Program-made: the position numbers and the translations under genes
Origin: Salinibacterium sp. M195
GTDB taxonomy: Bacteria > Actinomycetota > Actinomycetes > Actinomycetales > Microbacteriaceae
Assembly: GCF_019443965.1 (NCBI RefSeq)
Contig: NZ_CP040814.1
Span: forward strand, 496,001-560,000
Direction of reading: 5' to 3'
DNA: 64,000 nucleotides
The notes under the pieces: model-generated
What the model saw: the letters and a program-made list of their open reading frames with translations, nothing else
The model's database searches: none
What the model was told of the DNA's origin: nothing
In this document: in pieces, positions 1 to 9,121 of the stretch
Numbering within the stretch: the stretch's first letter is position 1
Layout of the letters: every line of letters begins with the position of its first letter

Positions 1-230
<230 letters not shown>

Positions 231-313
231 GAGCGGCTGTGGCAGGCGGGCTAACCATAAAGAGTTGGCAGCCGAGACACTTTTAGTTCGCTTTCGCCCA
301 CTAAGAAGCTGCG

Positions 314-335
314 AGCGGCGAAGCAGGGCGCCGCT
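314..335 (-). terminator. stem-loop after murJ
   Basis: AGCGGCG (314-320) pairs with CGCCGCT (329-335) around an 8-base loop, just past the murJ stop codon. There is no strong T-tract, which is common in high-GC actinobacteria. It probably separates murJ from trxB. Confidence 0.5.
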
Positions 336-337
336 AT

Positions 338-2026
338 TTAGCGTCGAGTGAGTCGCGCCATGATCGGGCGCACGAAGGCGAAGAACTCATCGTTCTTCGT
401 GAGAGCGAGCACCGCGGAATATACGGCGAGCATTGCTGTACCCGTGATGGCGATGGAAGCAAAGCCGCCTGCGAAGCCGGAGACGACGAACGAGCCCTCA
501 CCGAATCCGCCCAGCAGCACCAGGATGCCGTAGCCGACTCCGGCCGCCGGAATCATGGCTGCAGCAAACCACAGGATGCGGCGCAGCAGCGGAAGCAGCT
601 CGAAGCCAGGGACGCGTTTGCGGATCACGAAGAGCGCCACTGTGGTCTGGATCGTTCCGGAGATCGTAATCGCGGTCGCAAGGCCCATCGCAATTCGCTC
701 CACGGGGAGCGTGGAGACGACCAGAGCACCGCAAATGTAGAGAACCACTTGGAAGCTCTGCAGGAAGAATGGAGTGCGGGTGTCTTCAAACGAATAGAAC
801 ACGCGCTGAAGCACGTACATCATGCTGAACGGCACGAGCCCGATCAGGTAGATCATGAGCACACCGGCGAGCGACACAACTTGTTCGTGGTCGTTGGCGA
901 AGAGGGCGCTGAACGGGAAGGCAACGACGATGAGGCCGATCGCGGCGAACACCAGCAACATCAGGATGGAGCGCAGCGCGCCCGAAACGTCGGTGCGCAT
1001 AGACACAAGGTCTTTGTCTCTTGCGTGGCCGCTCATCCGGGTGAAATAGGCCATGCCGATAGACACGGCGATCACGGAGTGCGGAAGCATGAAGATCAGC
1101 CACGCGGTGCCCATAGCGAAGACCGAGGGGCTGCCCGAAGCCTGCGAGGCTACGTTGGTTTCGACCACGGCGCCGATTTGGGTGACCAAGATCATGCCGA
1201 AGGTCCACGCAGCAGCTTTGCCGGCGTTGCCGAGGCCAACACCGCGCCATTGGAACTCGGGACGGTAGCGGAGGCCCGCCCGGTGCCAGAAATAGCCAAG
1301 CAGGGTTGCCTGCACGACGATGCCGAGAGTGGCACTGCCTGCGAGCACAGCAATCATTTCTGGATTCCACGCTGTGGACGGCAGACCGTCGGCGCTACCA
1401 AAGATGGACTGGAAGACGATCAAGCCGGTGACCATGACCACGTTGTTGGCGACAGGAGCCCACGTAAATGGTCCGAACTTGCCTCGAGCGTTCAACACCT
1501 CGCCGAGAAGCGAGTACAGCGCGTAGAACAGGATTTGAGGTAGGCACCAATACGCGAACGCTGTTGCTAGGGCGACCTCGTCGGGTCCGAACTTCGCCGT
1601 CGTCTGCGTGTAGAGGTCGACTAGGAGAGGCGCACTGAGAGTCGCCGCGACAGTCACGGCAACAAATATCACAATGCCGAGAGTGACAAGGCGATTGATG
1701 AACTTTTGGCCGCCGTCTTTATGCACGGCAGCGCGAACGATCTGAGGCACGATGACCGCGCTGAGCATTCCACCGGCCACAATCGCGTAAACACTCTTGG
1801 GTAGCTGATTGGCGATGGCGTACGCGTCTGCACCGGTGCCAATGACGCCGAGGGTTTGAGCGAGCAGAATTGCGCTCAGAAAGCCCAGTATGCGTGAGAC
1901 AAACGTTCCCGACGCCAATAGGGCGCTAGCTCGACCGATCGTCGACGCTGTCTGAGGGGGAAGGCTAACGGAGGCTTCAGGAACACCGGGTTCTGGCTCA
2001 AGCGGTGATCCATAGCGGTCAGTCAT
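338..2026 (-). CDS. murJ: lipid II flippase MurJ (MviN family)
   Basis: A 562-residue polytopic membrane protein of the MOP superfamily that moves lipid II across the cytoplasmic membrane for peptidoglycan synthesis. After about 30 hydrophilic residues the MviN core begins (ASALLASGTFVSRILGFL), and hydrophobic segments follow to the C-terminus, as in the 14-helix family. It lacks the long C-terminal pseudokinase extension of mycobacterial MviN. The ATG overlaps the end of the upstream DUF6049 gene by 8 bases, so the two are probably co-transcribed. Position between a DUF6049 gene and trxB is the usual actinobacterial order. Confidence 0.93.
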   Translation of the reverse strand: MTDRYGSPLEPEPGVPEASVSLPPQTASTIGRASALLASGTFVSRILGFLSAILLAQTLGVIGTGADAYAIANQLPKSVYAIVAGGMLSAVIVPQIVRAAVHKDGGQKFINRLVTLGIVIFVAVTVAATLSAPLLVDLYTQTTAKFGPDEVALATAFAYWCLPQILFYALYSLLGEVLNARGKFGPFTWAPVANNVVMVTGLIVFQSIFGSADGLPSTAWNPEMIAVLAGSATLGIVVQATLLGYFWHRAGLRYRPEFQWRGVGLGNAGKAAAWTFGMILVTQIGAVVETNVASQASGSPSVFAMGTAWLIFMLPHSVIAVSIGMAYFTRMSGHARDKDLVSMRTDVSGALRSILMLLVFAAIGLIVVAFPFSALFANDHEQVVSLAGVLMIYLIGLVPFSMMYVLQRVFYSFEDTRTPFFLQSFQVVLYICGALVVSTLPVERIAMGLATAITISGTIQTTVALFVIRKRVPGFELLPLLRRILWFAAAMIPAAGVGYGILVLLGGFGEGSFVVSGFAGGFASIAITGTAMLAVYSAVLALTKNDEFFAFVRPIMARLTRR

Positions 2027-3686
2027 CGACGGGCTTTCGGCGACGAGTAATACTGCGAACGACTCCTACGCCGAAGACAGCGACGACGAACGCGGCCAAG
2101 CCGAGCACAATCGGAGTTTCCCAACCAGCTTGCACGTTGATTTCGGAGACCGTGGTCGAGCCAATCACGAGCCCGGTGCCGCTGGTCAGGCTGATCTCGA
2201 CATCGACAACACCGTTCGATAGCGACTGAACCGGGATGTCGCCCTTGGCTTGAGAGTTCGCTTCAACGTGGAGCTCGACACGGCTGTCCCCCACCGCTAG
2301 AAGGGCTGTTCGCGGTCTCACCGTGATGAACACGGTGACGGCCTGATCGAGGTTGTTGCTCACAGAAACCGGCAAGAAAGTGTTGTTGTCGGCGAGGAGA
2401 AGGAAGTTGCTGGATTCGACGACGGTCACTGCGCTGCGCAGGTCTTGTGATGCCGTCAAGAATCCGTTTACGGCGGTGACCCAGTCCTCGAAGTCCACAG
2501 TAGGGGCAGTTCCCGCGACGTCGAGGAGCGCTAGACGGCGCTCGGCGACGAGGGCTTCTGGGTCTGCGGCGATCGAAAAGAAGCTACTTTCCGCCTGCGC
2601 GGCAGAAGCCATTCTGGCGAAATCAGCAAGGCGCGGTTCAGTCTGCGGAACGTCATTGATCGACGCCGTGCTGGCGGCGCCGGCGGCGAGTTGAGAGAGC
2701 GGCACCATGGTGATCGAGGAGCTTGCCGTCAAGCTGGCGAGTGCGGCATCCAAGCGTGCAGCGCTCAGCTCGAGGGAGTGATCGATGGTGATCAGCACGG
2801 ATGCGGTGCCAGCGGTCTGAGCGGAGCCGGCGCTGAGTACGGTCTCGCTGAGGGCAAACTCAGCGTCGCTAACGTCGCGATCAATAGTGGAGCCGAGGGC
2901 ATCGTCCATGGCGGCAGACGCTGTCGAATCCGAAACCAGCACACGAACACCATCGATGGTGGTTACCGAACCCGCCCCCGTTTCCCGTGAAACATTCGCC
3001 GACGACAGCAGGACGGTGCTGTATCCACTGTTGAGGAACACCGGTAGATCACTGGCGACGACAGTGTCGGATCGGGGGTGGAGAAATCCCTCGATCGCAT
3101 AGTCCCACGACAGAAGGTCCGCTGTCGTGGGGTACATCGGCACGGTATCGGCACCGACATCCATCGGATCTGGACTTGCGGTTGGTTCGGGCGAACCCGT
3201 TGCCGCGAAATTAGCGGCGTCGACTGCAAAATCGAAGGAGAGAGGTTCAAGCGTCACGGCCTGACCGGACTGGGTAGCAAGAGTGACATCCGCGTTGGCA
3301 TAGGGCAGCGGGACAACCTCATTGCTAATGCCCGAGAACCGCTCCAACCAATCGCGCGCCGTTTCTGGGGCGCTGGTTCCCAGCACGCGAATCGAAGCCA
3401 AAATCATCGGATCGACAGCGACCGCTATATCTTTTCCCGCTACCGCATCCAACTGGCGAGTGAGTAGCCCCAAGGGCGCCGTGTATTCCGCAAGGGTCGC
3501 GGAGTTGAGGAGTCCCCCACTGCCGGTGGGGACCGCGAGGGGGGCAACTACGGAAACCTGGGTGGCGACGGATGCTGTCGTTAACGCAGGAAGACTGGGG
3601 ACTTCGGGAGTTGCACTGGCTCCGCTTGCGGCGAGGCTGAGCCCAAGCCCGAGCGCGACGGCGGCAGGAAAGAGTCTCATAGGCAA
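2019..3686 (-). CDS. DUF6049-type exported, membrane-anchored protein
   Basis: A 555-residue protein with an N-terminal signal sequence (hydrophobic LFPAAVALGLGLSLAASGASA), a long extracytoplasmic Ala/Ser/Thr-rich region, a late beta-rich part (SVSNNLDQAVTVFITVRP, a BatD/NEW3-like fold by impression) and one C-terminal transmembrane helix (PIVLGLAAFVVAVFGVGVV) before a basic tail. In actinobacteria the large surface protein encoded directly upstream of murJ belongs to DUF6049; this copy is rather short for the group. Its function is unknown, and a cell-envelope role is inferred from topology and coupling to murJ. The start is TTG at 3686 or ATG at 3680. Confidence 0.7.
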   Translation of the reverse strand: MPMRLFPAAVALGLGLSLAASGASATPEVPSLPALTTASVATQVSVVAPLAVPTGSGGLLNSATLAEYTAPLGLLTRQLDAVAGKDIAVAVDPMILASIRVLGTSAPETARDWLERFSGISNEVVPLPYANADVTLATQSGQAVTLEPLSFDFAVDAANFAATGSPEPTASPDPMDVGADTVPMYPTTADLLSWDYAIEGFLHPRSDTVVASDLPVFLNSGYSTVLLSSANVSRETGAGSVTTIDGVRVLVSDSTASAAMDDALGSTIDRDVSDAEFALSETVLSAGSAQTAGTASVLITIDHSLELSAARLDAALASLTASSSITMVPLSQLAAGAASTASINDVPQTEPRLADFARMASAAQAESSFFSIAADPEALVAERRLALLDVAGTAPTVDFEDWVTAVNGFLTASQDLRSAVTVVESSNFLLLADNNTFLPVSVSNNLDQAVTVFITVRPRTALLAVGDSRVELHVEANSQAKGDIPVQSLSNGVVDVEISLTSGTGLVIGSTTVSEINVQAGWETPIVLGLAAFVVAVFGVGVVRSITRRRKPVDD

Positions 3687-3810
3687 GGATTTACCCCGTA
3701 CTCTCGCTCGGCCAGCATCATGTGAGTTTATTCTGCCTTGTCTGAATCGTGGGTGAGTAGTGGCGAATCGGGAAAACTGCGGTCAGCGGTCGTGCGAAAC
3801 TAGTCGCATC

Positions 3811-5238
3811 ATGGAGAGTGTCGCCGATGCAATTGAGAGTCTGGGAAAGCTTGCCGACTCTAAACCCGTAGCCACCTTAGCCGCGCGCTTCAGTGCTGAA
3901 GGATTCGAACTCGCGCTTGTCGGGGGTCCGGTGCGCGACGCGTTCTTGGGGCGCACGGTGAGCGACCTTGATTTCGCGACCAACGCAAACCCAGACGACA
4001 TCATGCGGCTCGTGAAGCCGATCTCTGATGCGCAGTGGGATATCGGGCGAGACTTTGGCACCATCGCGGCACGCATTGACGGGCAGACGGTCGAGATCAC
4101 CACGTATCGCGCCGATAGCTATGACGGCGCAACGCGGAAGCCTGTCGTCGCGTTTGGTGATTCGCTAGAAAAAGATCTTGAGCGTCGCGATTTCAGCGTC
4201 AATGCGATGGCGCTCCGATTGCCGGAGCGTGTTCTTGTTGACCCTTGGGGTGGCGTTGAACACTTGCTCACGAGAACACTCTCGACTCCTGGTTCGCCCG
4301 AGGTGTCGTTCGGAGATGATCCATTGCGGATGATGCGAGCGGCACGTTTCACGTCACAGCTCGGGTTCACCGTCTCCCCCGATACGGTCCGCGCCATGAC
4401 GGAGCTTGCCCCGCGCATCGAGATCATCAGTGTTGAGAGGGTGAGCGATGAGCTCACCAAACTCTTGAAGACGGATGACCCAGTTCCGGGCATCCGATTG
4501 TTGGTCGAAACGGGAATTGCTCAGCAGGTTCTGCCAGAAGTTCCGGCGTTGAAGCTTGAAATGGATGAGCATGCGCACCATAAGGATGTGTACGAGCATT
4601 CGCTCACGGTGCTGCGTCAAGCCATTGATTTGGAGAAGAGCCGTTCTGGCCTTGAGGGTCCTGACCTGATCCTGCGGCTGGCGGCGTTGCTGCACGACAT
4701 TGGAAAACCGTCGACACGCAAGATTGAGCGTGGCGGTGTTGTTACCTTCCACCACCATGACGTTGTCGGCGCAAAACTCGTGACCAAGCGCTTGCGCGCC
4801 CTCCGTTTCGATAAAGAAACGATCACCTCTGTTGCTCGTCTTGTCGAACTACATTTGCGTTTCTTTGGCTATACCGAGGGCGCCTGGACTGATTCTGCTG
4901 TTCGACGTTACGTTCGGGATGCCGGCGACCAGCTCGAGCGCCTGCACATCATTACTCGTGCTGATGTCACCACCCGCAACGTGCGCAAGGCCGACCGGTT
5001 GGCCTTTGCCTACGACGATCTTGAAGATCGGATAGCGGAGATTGCAGAAGCTGAAGGGATCGCTGCAGTTCGTCCCGATCTCGACGGCGAGCAGATCATG
5101 GCGATTCTCGGCCTCACGCCCAGCCGCGAGGTTGGTGAGGCCTACACATTCCTCCTCGAGCTTCGTCTCGACGAAGGCCCACTTGGGGAAGACGAAGCAG
5201 AAGTGCGACTGCGCGCGTGGTGGTCTGCGCGCTCTTAA
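3811..5238 (+). CDS. cca: CCA tRNA nucleotidyltransferase
   Basis: Adds or repairs the 3' CCA end of tRNAs using CTP and ATP. The 475-residue protein shows the class II nucleotidyltransferase head (LVGGPVRDAFLG, then the DLDFAT metal-binding motif near residues 30-55), the RRDFSVNAMAL motif, the DPLRMMRAARF motif, and a C-terminal HD domain (LLHDIGKP, FHHHDVVG). The ATG at 3811 gives the usual N-terminus; an in-frame GTG at 3760 would add 17 unlikely residues. No clear ribosome-binding site precedes the ATG, so a leaderless transcript is possible. It is divergent from the DUF6049-murJ operon. Confidence 0.93.
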   Translation: MESVADAIESLGKLADSKPVATLAARFSAEGFELALVGGPVRDAFLGRTVSDLDFATNANPDDIMRLVKPISDAQWDIGRDFGTIAARIDGQTVEITTYRADSYDGATRKPVVAFGDSLEKDLERRDFSVNAMALRLPERVLVDPWGGVEHLLTRTLSTPGSPEVSFGDDPLRMMRAARFTSQLGFTVSPDTVRAMTELAPRIEIISVERVSDELTKLLKTDDPVPGIRLLVETGIAQQVLPEVPALKLEMDEHAHHKDVYEHSLTVLRQAIDLEKSRSGLEGPDLILRLAALLHDIGKPSTRKIERGGVVTFHHHDVVGAKLVTKRLRALRFDKETITSVARLVELHLRFFGYTEGAWTDSAVRRYVRDAGDQLERLHIITRADVTTRNVRKADRLAFAYDDLEDRIAEIAEAEGIAAVRPDLDGEQIMAILGLTPSREVGEAYTFLLELRLDEGPLGEDEAEVRLRAWWSARS

Positions 5239-5258
5239 CCGCAACCTTCATCTCCGCC

Positions 5259-5288
5259 TTGAGTATTGCCCCCTGAAGCAACTACACT
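5259..5288 (+). promoter_or_regulatory. candidate promoter of the rpsF operon
   Basis: TTGAGT (5259-5264) and TACACT (5283-5288) are separated by 18 bases and fit a housekeeping -35/-10 pair. Transcription would begin near 5295, leaving a leader of roughly 90 bases before rpsF. Confidence 0.5.
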
Positions 5289-5341
5289 GGGCAGGTTGTC
5301 TGACTGCCTTTAGGCGGAACGACGAACGTCAACACCCTCCT

Positions 5342-5360
5342 GTTACAGACCGTCTGTAAC
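5342..5360 (+). promoter_or_regulatory. palindrome in the rpsF leader
   Basis: GTTACAGAC (5342-5350) and GTCTGTAAC (5352-5360) form a perfect 9-base inverted repeat with one central base, 12 bases before the rpsF Shine-Dalgarno. It is either a protein-binding palindrome or, as RNA, part of a leader structure. Ribosomal S6:S18 autoregulatory RNA motifs are known in rpsF leaders of many bacteria; the relation here is only inferred from position. Confidence 0.4.
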
Positions 5361-5386
5361 CGTTTAAGTCCGAAGGAGGTGGGTTT

Positions 5387-5890
5387 GTGACGCATCAGTA
5401 CGAACTCATGGTCATCCTCGATCCAGAGATCGACGAACGCACCGTGGCTCCCAGTCTCGACAAGTTCCTCAATGTCATCCGCAATGACGGTGGCACCATC
5501 GATAACATCGATATTTGGGGTCGCCGTCGTTTGGCCTACGAGATCAACAAGAAGACCGAAGGCATCTACGCCGTCGTCAACTTCACCGCAGAGAGCAAGT
5601 CAACAGACGAGCTCGACCGCCAACTCTCACTCAGCGAAGCTGTCATGCGCACCAAGGTGCTGCGTGCAGAAGCTGGGTTCGCGCAGGTAGCTGCCGCCAA
5701 GAAGATTGCTGAAGAGAAGGCTGCCCGCAAGGCTGCTGCTCCAGCAAAGACTCCTGTCGCTGCTAAGGCTCCTGCTGCAACCAAGGCTCCTGCCCCCGCT
5801 GCTAAGGCTCCGGCCGAAGAAGTGAAGGCTCCTGCCGCCGCAACCGAGGCTCCTGTCGAAGCAGCCAAGGCTGAAGCGGAAGCAGAGTAG
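5387..5890 (+). CDS. rpsF: 30S ribosomal protein S6
   Basis: Binds 16S rRNA together with S18. The first ~95 residues are a normal S6 domain ([39 protein letters not shown]). The remaining ~70 residues are a low-complexity Ala/Lys/Pro tail with repeated KAPA units ending in an acidic AKAEAEAE, so at 167 residues it is much longer than the usual ~95. The GTG start is preceded by a strong AAGGAGGT six bases away. It is the first gene of rpsF-ssb-rpsR-rplI. Confidence 0.96.
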   Translation: MTHQYELMVILDPEIDERTVAPSLDKFLNVIRNDGGTIDNIDIWGRRRLAYEINKKTEGIYAVVNFTAESKSTDELDRQLSLSEAVMRTKVLRAEAGFAQVAAAKKIAEEKAARKAAAPAKTPVAAKAPAATKAPAPAAKAPAEEVKAPAAATEAPVEAAKAEAEAE

Positions 5891-5892
5891 TC

Positions 5893-6411
5893 GTGGCCGG
5901 CGAGACAGTCATTACGGTCGTGGGTAACCTCACGGCAGATCCAGAACTGCGTTACACGCAGGGTGGGCTTGCTGTAGCTAACTTCACCATTGCCTCAACG
6001 CCGCGCACCTTCGATCGAGCATCGAACGAGTGGAAAGACGGAGAAGCACTCTTTCTCCGCGCTTCGTGCTGGCGTGAATTCGCTGAGCACGTTGCTGGAA
6101 CCCTGACTAAGGGCAGCCGCGTTATCGCGCAGGGCCGCCTTCGTCAGCGCTCCTACGAAACCAAAGAGGGCGAAAAGCGCACGAGCATGGAGCTGGAAGT
6201 CGACGAAGTCGGCCCCAGCCTCCGTTATGCAACGGCGCAGATCACCCGCGCACCCCGTGATAGCTCAGCTCCTCGTGCAGCTCAGCAAAGCGGTGGCGCA
6301 CAGCAAGGCGGCGGCCAGTCGAAAGACGAGCCGTGGGCCGCAAGTGCTCCCGCAGCATCAGGTGACGTATGGAACACTCCAGGCAACTACTCCGACGAGA
6401 CGCCTTTCTAG
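5893..6411 (+). CDS. ssb: single-stranded DNA-binding protein
   Basis: Coats single-stranded DNA in replication and repair. The 172-residue protein has an N-terminal OB-fold ([54 protein letters not shown]), a Gln/Gly/Ser-rich linker, and the acidic tip DETPF that docks partner proteins. The GTG start lies two bases after the rpsF stop, so translational coupling is likely. Second gene of the operon. Confidence 0.96.
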   Translation: MAGETVITVVGNLTADPELRYTQGGLAVANFTIASTPRTFDRASNEWKDGEALFLRASCWREFAEHVAGTLTKGSRVIAQGRLRQRSYETKEGEKRTSMELEVDEVGPSLRYATAQITRAPRDSSAPRAAQQSGGAQQGGGQSKDEPWAASAPAASGDVWNTPGNYSDETPF

Positions 6412-6454
6412 GCACTCGACGCTCAGCTTTTAATTACAGAAAGAAGTAACACTC

Positions 6455-6718
6455 ATGGCAGGAAAGAGCAGCGGCGACCGCCGCAAGCCCATCCGCAAAG
6501 GCAAGGACGGCAAGAACGCCGCACCGGCTAAGTCGATTCGCGTAGGCGTTATCGACTACAAGGATGTCGCTACGCTTCGCAAGTTCATCTCCGAGCGTGG
6601 AAAGATCCGCGCCCGTCGTATCACCGGTGTTTCCGTTCAGGAGCAGCGTCTCATCGCCACGGCCGTCAAGAACGCCCGTGAGATGGCATTGCTGCCCTAC
6701 GCCGGCGCAGGCCGTTAA
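6455..6718 (+). CDS. rpsR: 30S ribosomal protein S18
   Basis: An 87-residue S18 with the canonical core ([50 protein letters not shown]). No cysteines are present, so this is the zinc-independent form. A GAAAGAAG ribosome-binding site precedes the ATG. Third gene of the operon, partner of S6 on the 30S platform. Confidence 0.96.
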   Translation: MAGKSSGDRRKPIRKGKDGKNAAPAKSIRVGVIDYKDVATLRKFISERGKIRARRITGVSVQEQRLIATAVKNAREMALLPYAGAGR

Positions 6719-6730
6719 GGAGCCACCGAC

Positions 6731-7183
6731 ATGTCAAAGCTCATCCTCACTCACGAAGTGACCGGTCTCGGCACTCCTGGGGACGTCGTCGACGTCAAGA
6801 ACGGCTTCGCTCGTAACTACCTCATCCCCCAGGGCTTTGCCGTGGCGTGGACTCGCGGTGGCGAAAAGCAGGTCGAGTCAATCAAGGCAGCACGCGTTTC
6901 GCGCGAGCACGCCACTCTCGAAGAAGCACAGGACCTCAAGGCTCGCCTCCAAGCGACCAAGGTCAAGCTCACCGTGACCGCTGGTCAGGGTGGACGTCTG
7001 TTCGGTTCAGTTAAGCCCTCGCACGTGGCAGAAGCTGTCATCGCTGCTGGACTTGGCGACATCGACAAGCGCAAGATCGAGATCACGAGCCCCATCAAGG
7101 TTGTTGGCGACCACGAAGCAACGATTCGTCTGCGTGACGACATCATTGCGACGATTACCCTTCAGGTTGTTGCAGGCAAGTAA
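6731..7183 (+). CDS. rplI: 50S ribosomal protein L9
   Basis: A 150-residue L9 with its two-domain layout: the N-terminal rRNA-binding domain ([34 protein letters not shown]), a long helix, and the C-terminal domain with the GRLFGSV motif. It follows rpsR by 12 bases with a GGAG site before the ATG and ends the operon; a strong terminator follows. Confidence 0.96.
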   Translation: MSKLILTHEVTGLGTPGDVVDVKNGFARNYLIPQGFAVAWTRGGEKQVESIKAARVSREHATLEEAQDLKARLQATKVKLTVTAGQGGRLFGSVKPSHVAEAVIAAGLGDIDKRKIEITSPIKVVGDHEATIRLRDDIIATITLQVVAGK

Positions 7184-7192
7184 CTGAATTAA

Positions 7193-7230
7193 CACAAAGA
7201 CGACGGGCCATTCGGCTCGTCGTCTTTGTG
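7193..7230 (+). terminator. strong stem-loop terminator after rplI
   Basis: CACAAAGACGACG (7193-7205) pairs with CGTCGTCTTTGTG (7218-7230), extended by GGCC/GGCT to a 17-base-pair stem with the loop ATTC. It lies 9 bases after the rplI stop and separates the rpsF operon from dnaB. Confidence 0.85.
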
Positions 7231-7579
7231 CTTTAAGCCCACTTGTCAAGGGTTTTGTGCACAGGATTACGAAAAATACGGAACCCTCAATCTCCACTTT
7301 AGACATGTTTCTACACACTGTGTGTGGATTCTAAAAGTGCAGGTCAAGCGGTGTTTTTGGGCGATTCTGATCATAGTTTCCACAGTTGTTTCCACAGGTT
7401 GCTCACAACAGTTCCGGCGTTTCGTCGGAGTTTTGCACAGCCCTATCCACAACCCCAGTTGTGGGTAGTTGATTACGGTTCGTATTGTGAAGCAGCCGAG
7501 AAGTGGGTCTCGCGGCTGAACCTGCCCGAGTGTCGGGGGTTGCACGTATAACTAAGGCATCCCCACAAGGAGAAGAACT
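7231..7579. other. gene-free, AT-richer gap with DnaA-box-like sites before dnaB
   Basis: No convincing gene is seen in these 349 bases. The stretch is AT-richer than its surroundings and has a cluster of sequences close to the DnaA box TTATCCACA: TGTGGATT (7323-7330, minus orientation), GTTTCCACA (7376-7384 and 7388-7396), CTATCCACA (7443-7451) and TTGTGGGTA (7459-7467, minus orientation). Most differ from consensus at one or two positions. They could bind DnaA to regulate dnaB or titrate DnaA. The true oriC is expected next to dnaA/dnaN, which are not in this window. Confidence 0.4.
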
Positions 7580-8968
7580 ATGTCGATAGCGCACCTGGGT
7601 CTCGCGGGCGACGAACGTCAATCAGGAGAATCCCGAGGCAGTTCACGCGGCGACCGTGTCCCTCCTCACGACCTGCTTGCTGAGCAGAGCGCAATCGGCG
7701 GAATGCTGCTGAGCAAAGACGCCGTAGCCGACGTCATCGAAACCGTACGCGGCGGGGACTTCTACGTTCCCAAGCACGAGACAATCTTTAACGCCGTCCT
7801 CACCCTCTACTCGCACGGTGAACCGACCGACGTGATCGCCGTCACCGACGAACTCACCAAAACAGGTGAACTGTCACGAGCTGGCGGTATCGAATACCTT
7901 CACACGCTGACCGGCATCGTTCCGACCGCTGCTAACGCCGGGTTTTACGCCAACATCGTCACCGAGAAGGCAGTACTTCGCCGTCTCGTTGAAGCAGGAA
8001 CTCGAATCGTGCAGATGGGTTACGCCAGCGAGGGCGAAGTACTCGACCTCGTCAACAATGCCCAAGCCGAGATCTACTCCGTAACCGGAGGCGTCGAGAC
8101 CGAAGACTACGTGCCCCTCACGACCGCAGTCGAGAGCGCAATCGATGAGATCGAGGCAGCTCGCGGTCGCGACGGGCAGATGATCGGTGTTCCCACCGGC
8201 TTCGCTGAGCTCGATGAACTCACCAACGGACTACACCCCGGTCAGCTGATCATTTTGGCCGCGCGACCCGCTATTGGTAAGTCAACGCTCGGTTTGGACT
8301 TCGCTCGCGCAGCATCCATTCACCATGATTTGCCGTCAATCGTGTTCTCGCTCGAAATGGGGCGCAGTGAGATCGCCATGCGACTGCTGTCGGCAGAAGC
8401 CAGCGTGCCGCTTCAACACATGCGTAAGGGATCGGTTCACGCCAACGACTGGACCACGATCGCGCAGACCCGTGGCCGCATCAATGATGCGCCGCTCTAC
8501 ATCGATGACAGCCCCAACATGACCCTGGTGGAAATTCGCGCTAAGTGTCGCCGCTTGAAACAAAAAGTCGGCCTGCGCATGGTCATCATCGACTACCTGC
8601 AGCTCATGACCAGTGGTAAAAAAGTTGAATCGCGTCAGCAAGAGGTCAGTGAGTTCTCGCGTGCGCTCAAATTGCTCGCGAAGGAGCTTGAAGTTCCCGT
8701 GATCGCTATCTCCCAGCTGAACCGTGGACCCGAGCAGCGAGCAGACAAGAAGCCCGCACTCTCCGACCTCCGTGAATCGGGATCGCTCGAGCAAGACGCC
8801 GACATGGTTATTCTGCTGCACCGCGAGAGCGCGTACGAAGCAGACAGCCCCCGCGCTGGTGAAGCAGACCTCATCATCGCCAAGCACCGTAACGGACCGA
8901 CTCGCACCGTCACCGTGGGCTTCCACGGCCACTTCTCGCGCTTCGTCGACCTGCCGCCGGGCTCTTAG
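7580..8968 (+). CDS. dnaB: replicative DNA helicase DnaB
   Basis: Hexameric ATP-dependent helicase that unwinds DNA at the replication fork. The 462-residue protein has the N-terminal primase-interacting domain (PPHDLLAEQSAIGGMLLSKDAVADVIE) and a RecA-like C-terminal ATPase domain with Walker A (ARPAIGKSTL, near residue 230), a Walker B region (MVIIDYLQLM), and the family motif SDLRESGSLEQDADMVILLHRE. No intein interrupts it, unlike many actinobacterial DnaB proteins. AAGGAGAAG precedes the ATG. Position after rplI is the usual order. Confidence 0.97.
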   Translation: MSIAHLGLAGDERQSGESRGSSRGDRVPPHDLLAEQSAIGGMLLSKDAVADVIETVRGGDFYVPKHETIFNAVLTLYSHGEPTDVIAVTDELTKTGELSRAGGIEYLHTLTGIVPTAANAGFYANIVTEKAVLRRLVEAGTRIVQMGYASEGEVLDLVNNAQAEIYSVTGGVETEDYVPLTTAVESAIDEIEAARGRDGQMIGVPTGFAELDELTNGLHPGQLIILAARPAIGKSTLGLDFARAASIHHDLPSIVFSLEMGRSEIAMRLLSAEASVPLQHMRKGSVHANDWTTIAQTRGRINDAPLYIDDSPNMTLVEIRAKCRRLKQKVGLRMVIIDYLQLMTSGKKVESRQQEVSEFSRALKLLAKELEVPVIAISQLNRGPEQRADKKPALSDLRESGSLEQDADMVILLHRESAYEADSPRAGEADLIIAKHRNGPTRTVTVGFHGHFSRFVDLPPGS

Positions 8969-8971
8969 CGG

Positions 8972-8996
8972 CACTCCCTCTGGCCCCAGAGTGAGT
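8972..8996 (+). terminator. weak stem-loop after dnaB
   Basis: ACTC-CTCTG pairs with CAGAG-T-GAGT just after the dnaB stop. There is no T-tract. A plausible but weak terminator. Confidence 0.35.
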
Positions 8997-9121
8997 CGCG
9001 GGGCAGGGCTTGCTCTGCGGGGCAAAGAGAATGCGCTCGTGAGATCACGCGACTCCGAAATGTGCCGGCGACAAGCGGCGTAGAATGGCAGCATCCGCTC
9101 GTTCAGAAAGAAGGCGATCGC

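Noticed and set aside
749..1543. Long plus-strand open frame opposite murJ
   Set aside because: Its product is a His/Gly/Asp-rich composition typical of the antisense of a membrane protein gene; no ribosome-binding site and no family likeness.
7231..7579. Chromosomal origin of replication
   Set aside because: DnaA-like sites are present, but dnaA, dnaN, rpmH and rnpA are not here, and oriC in actinobacteria lies beside them.
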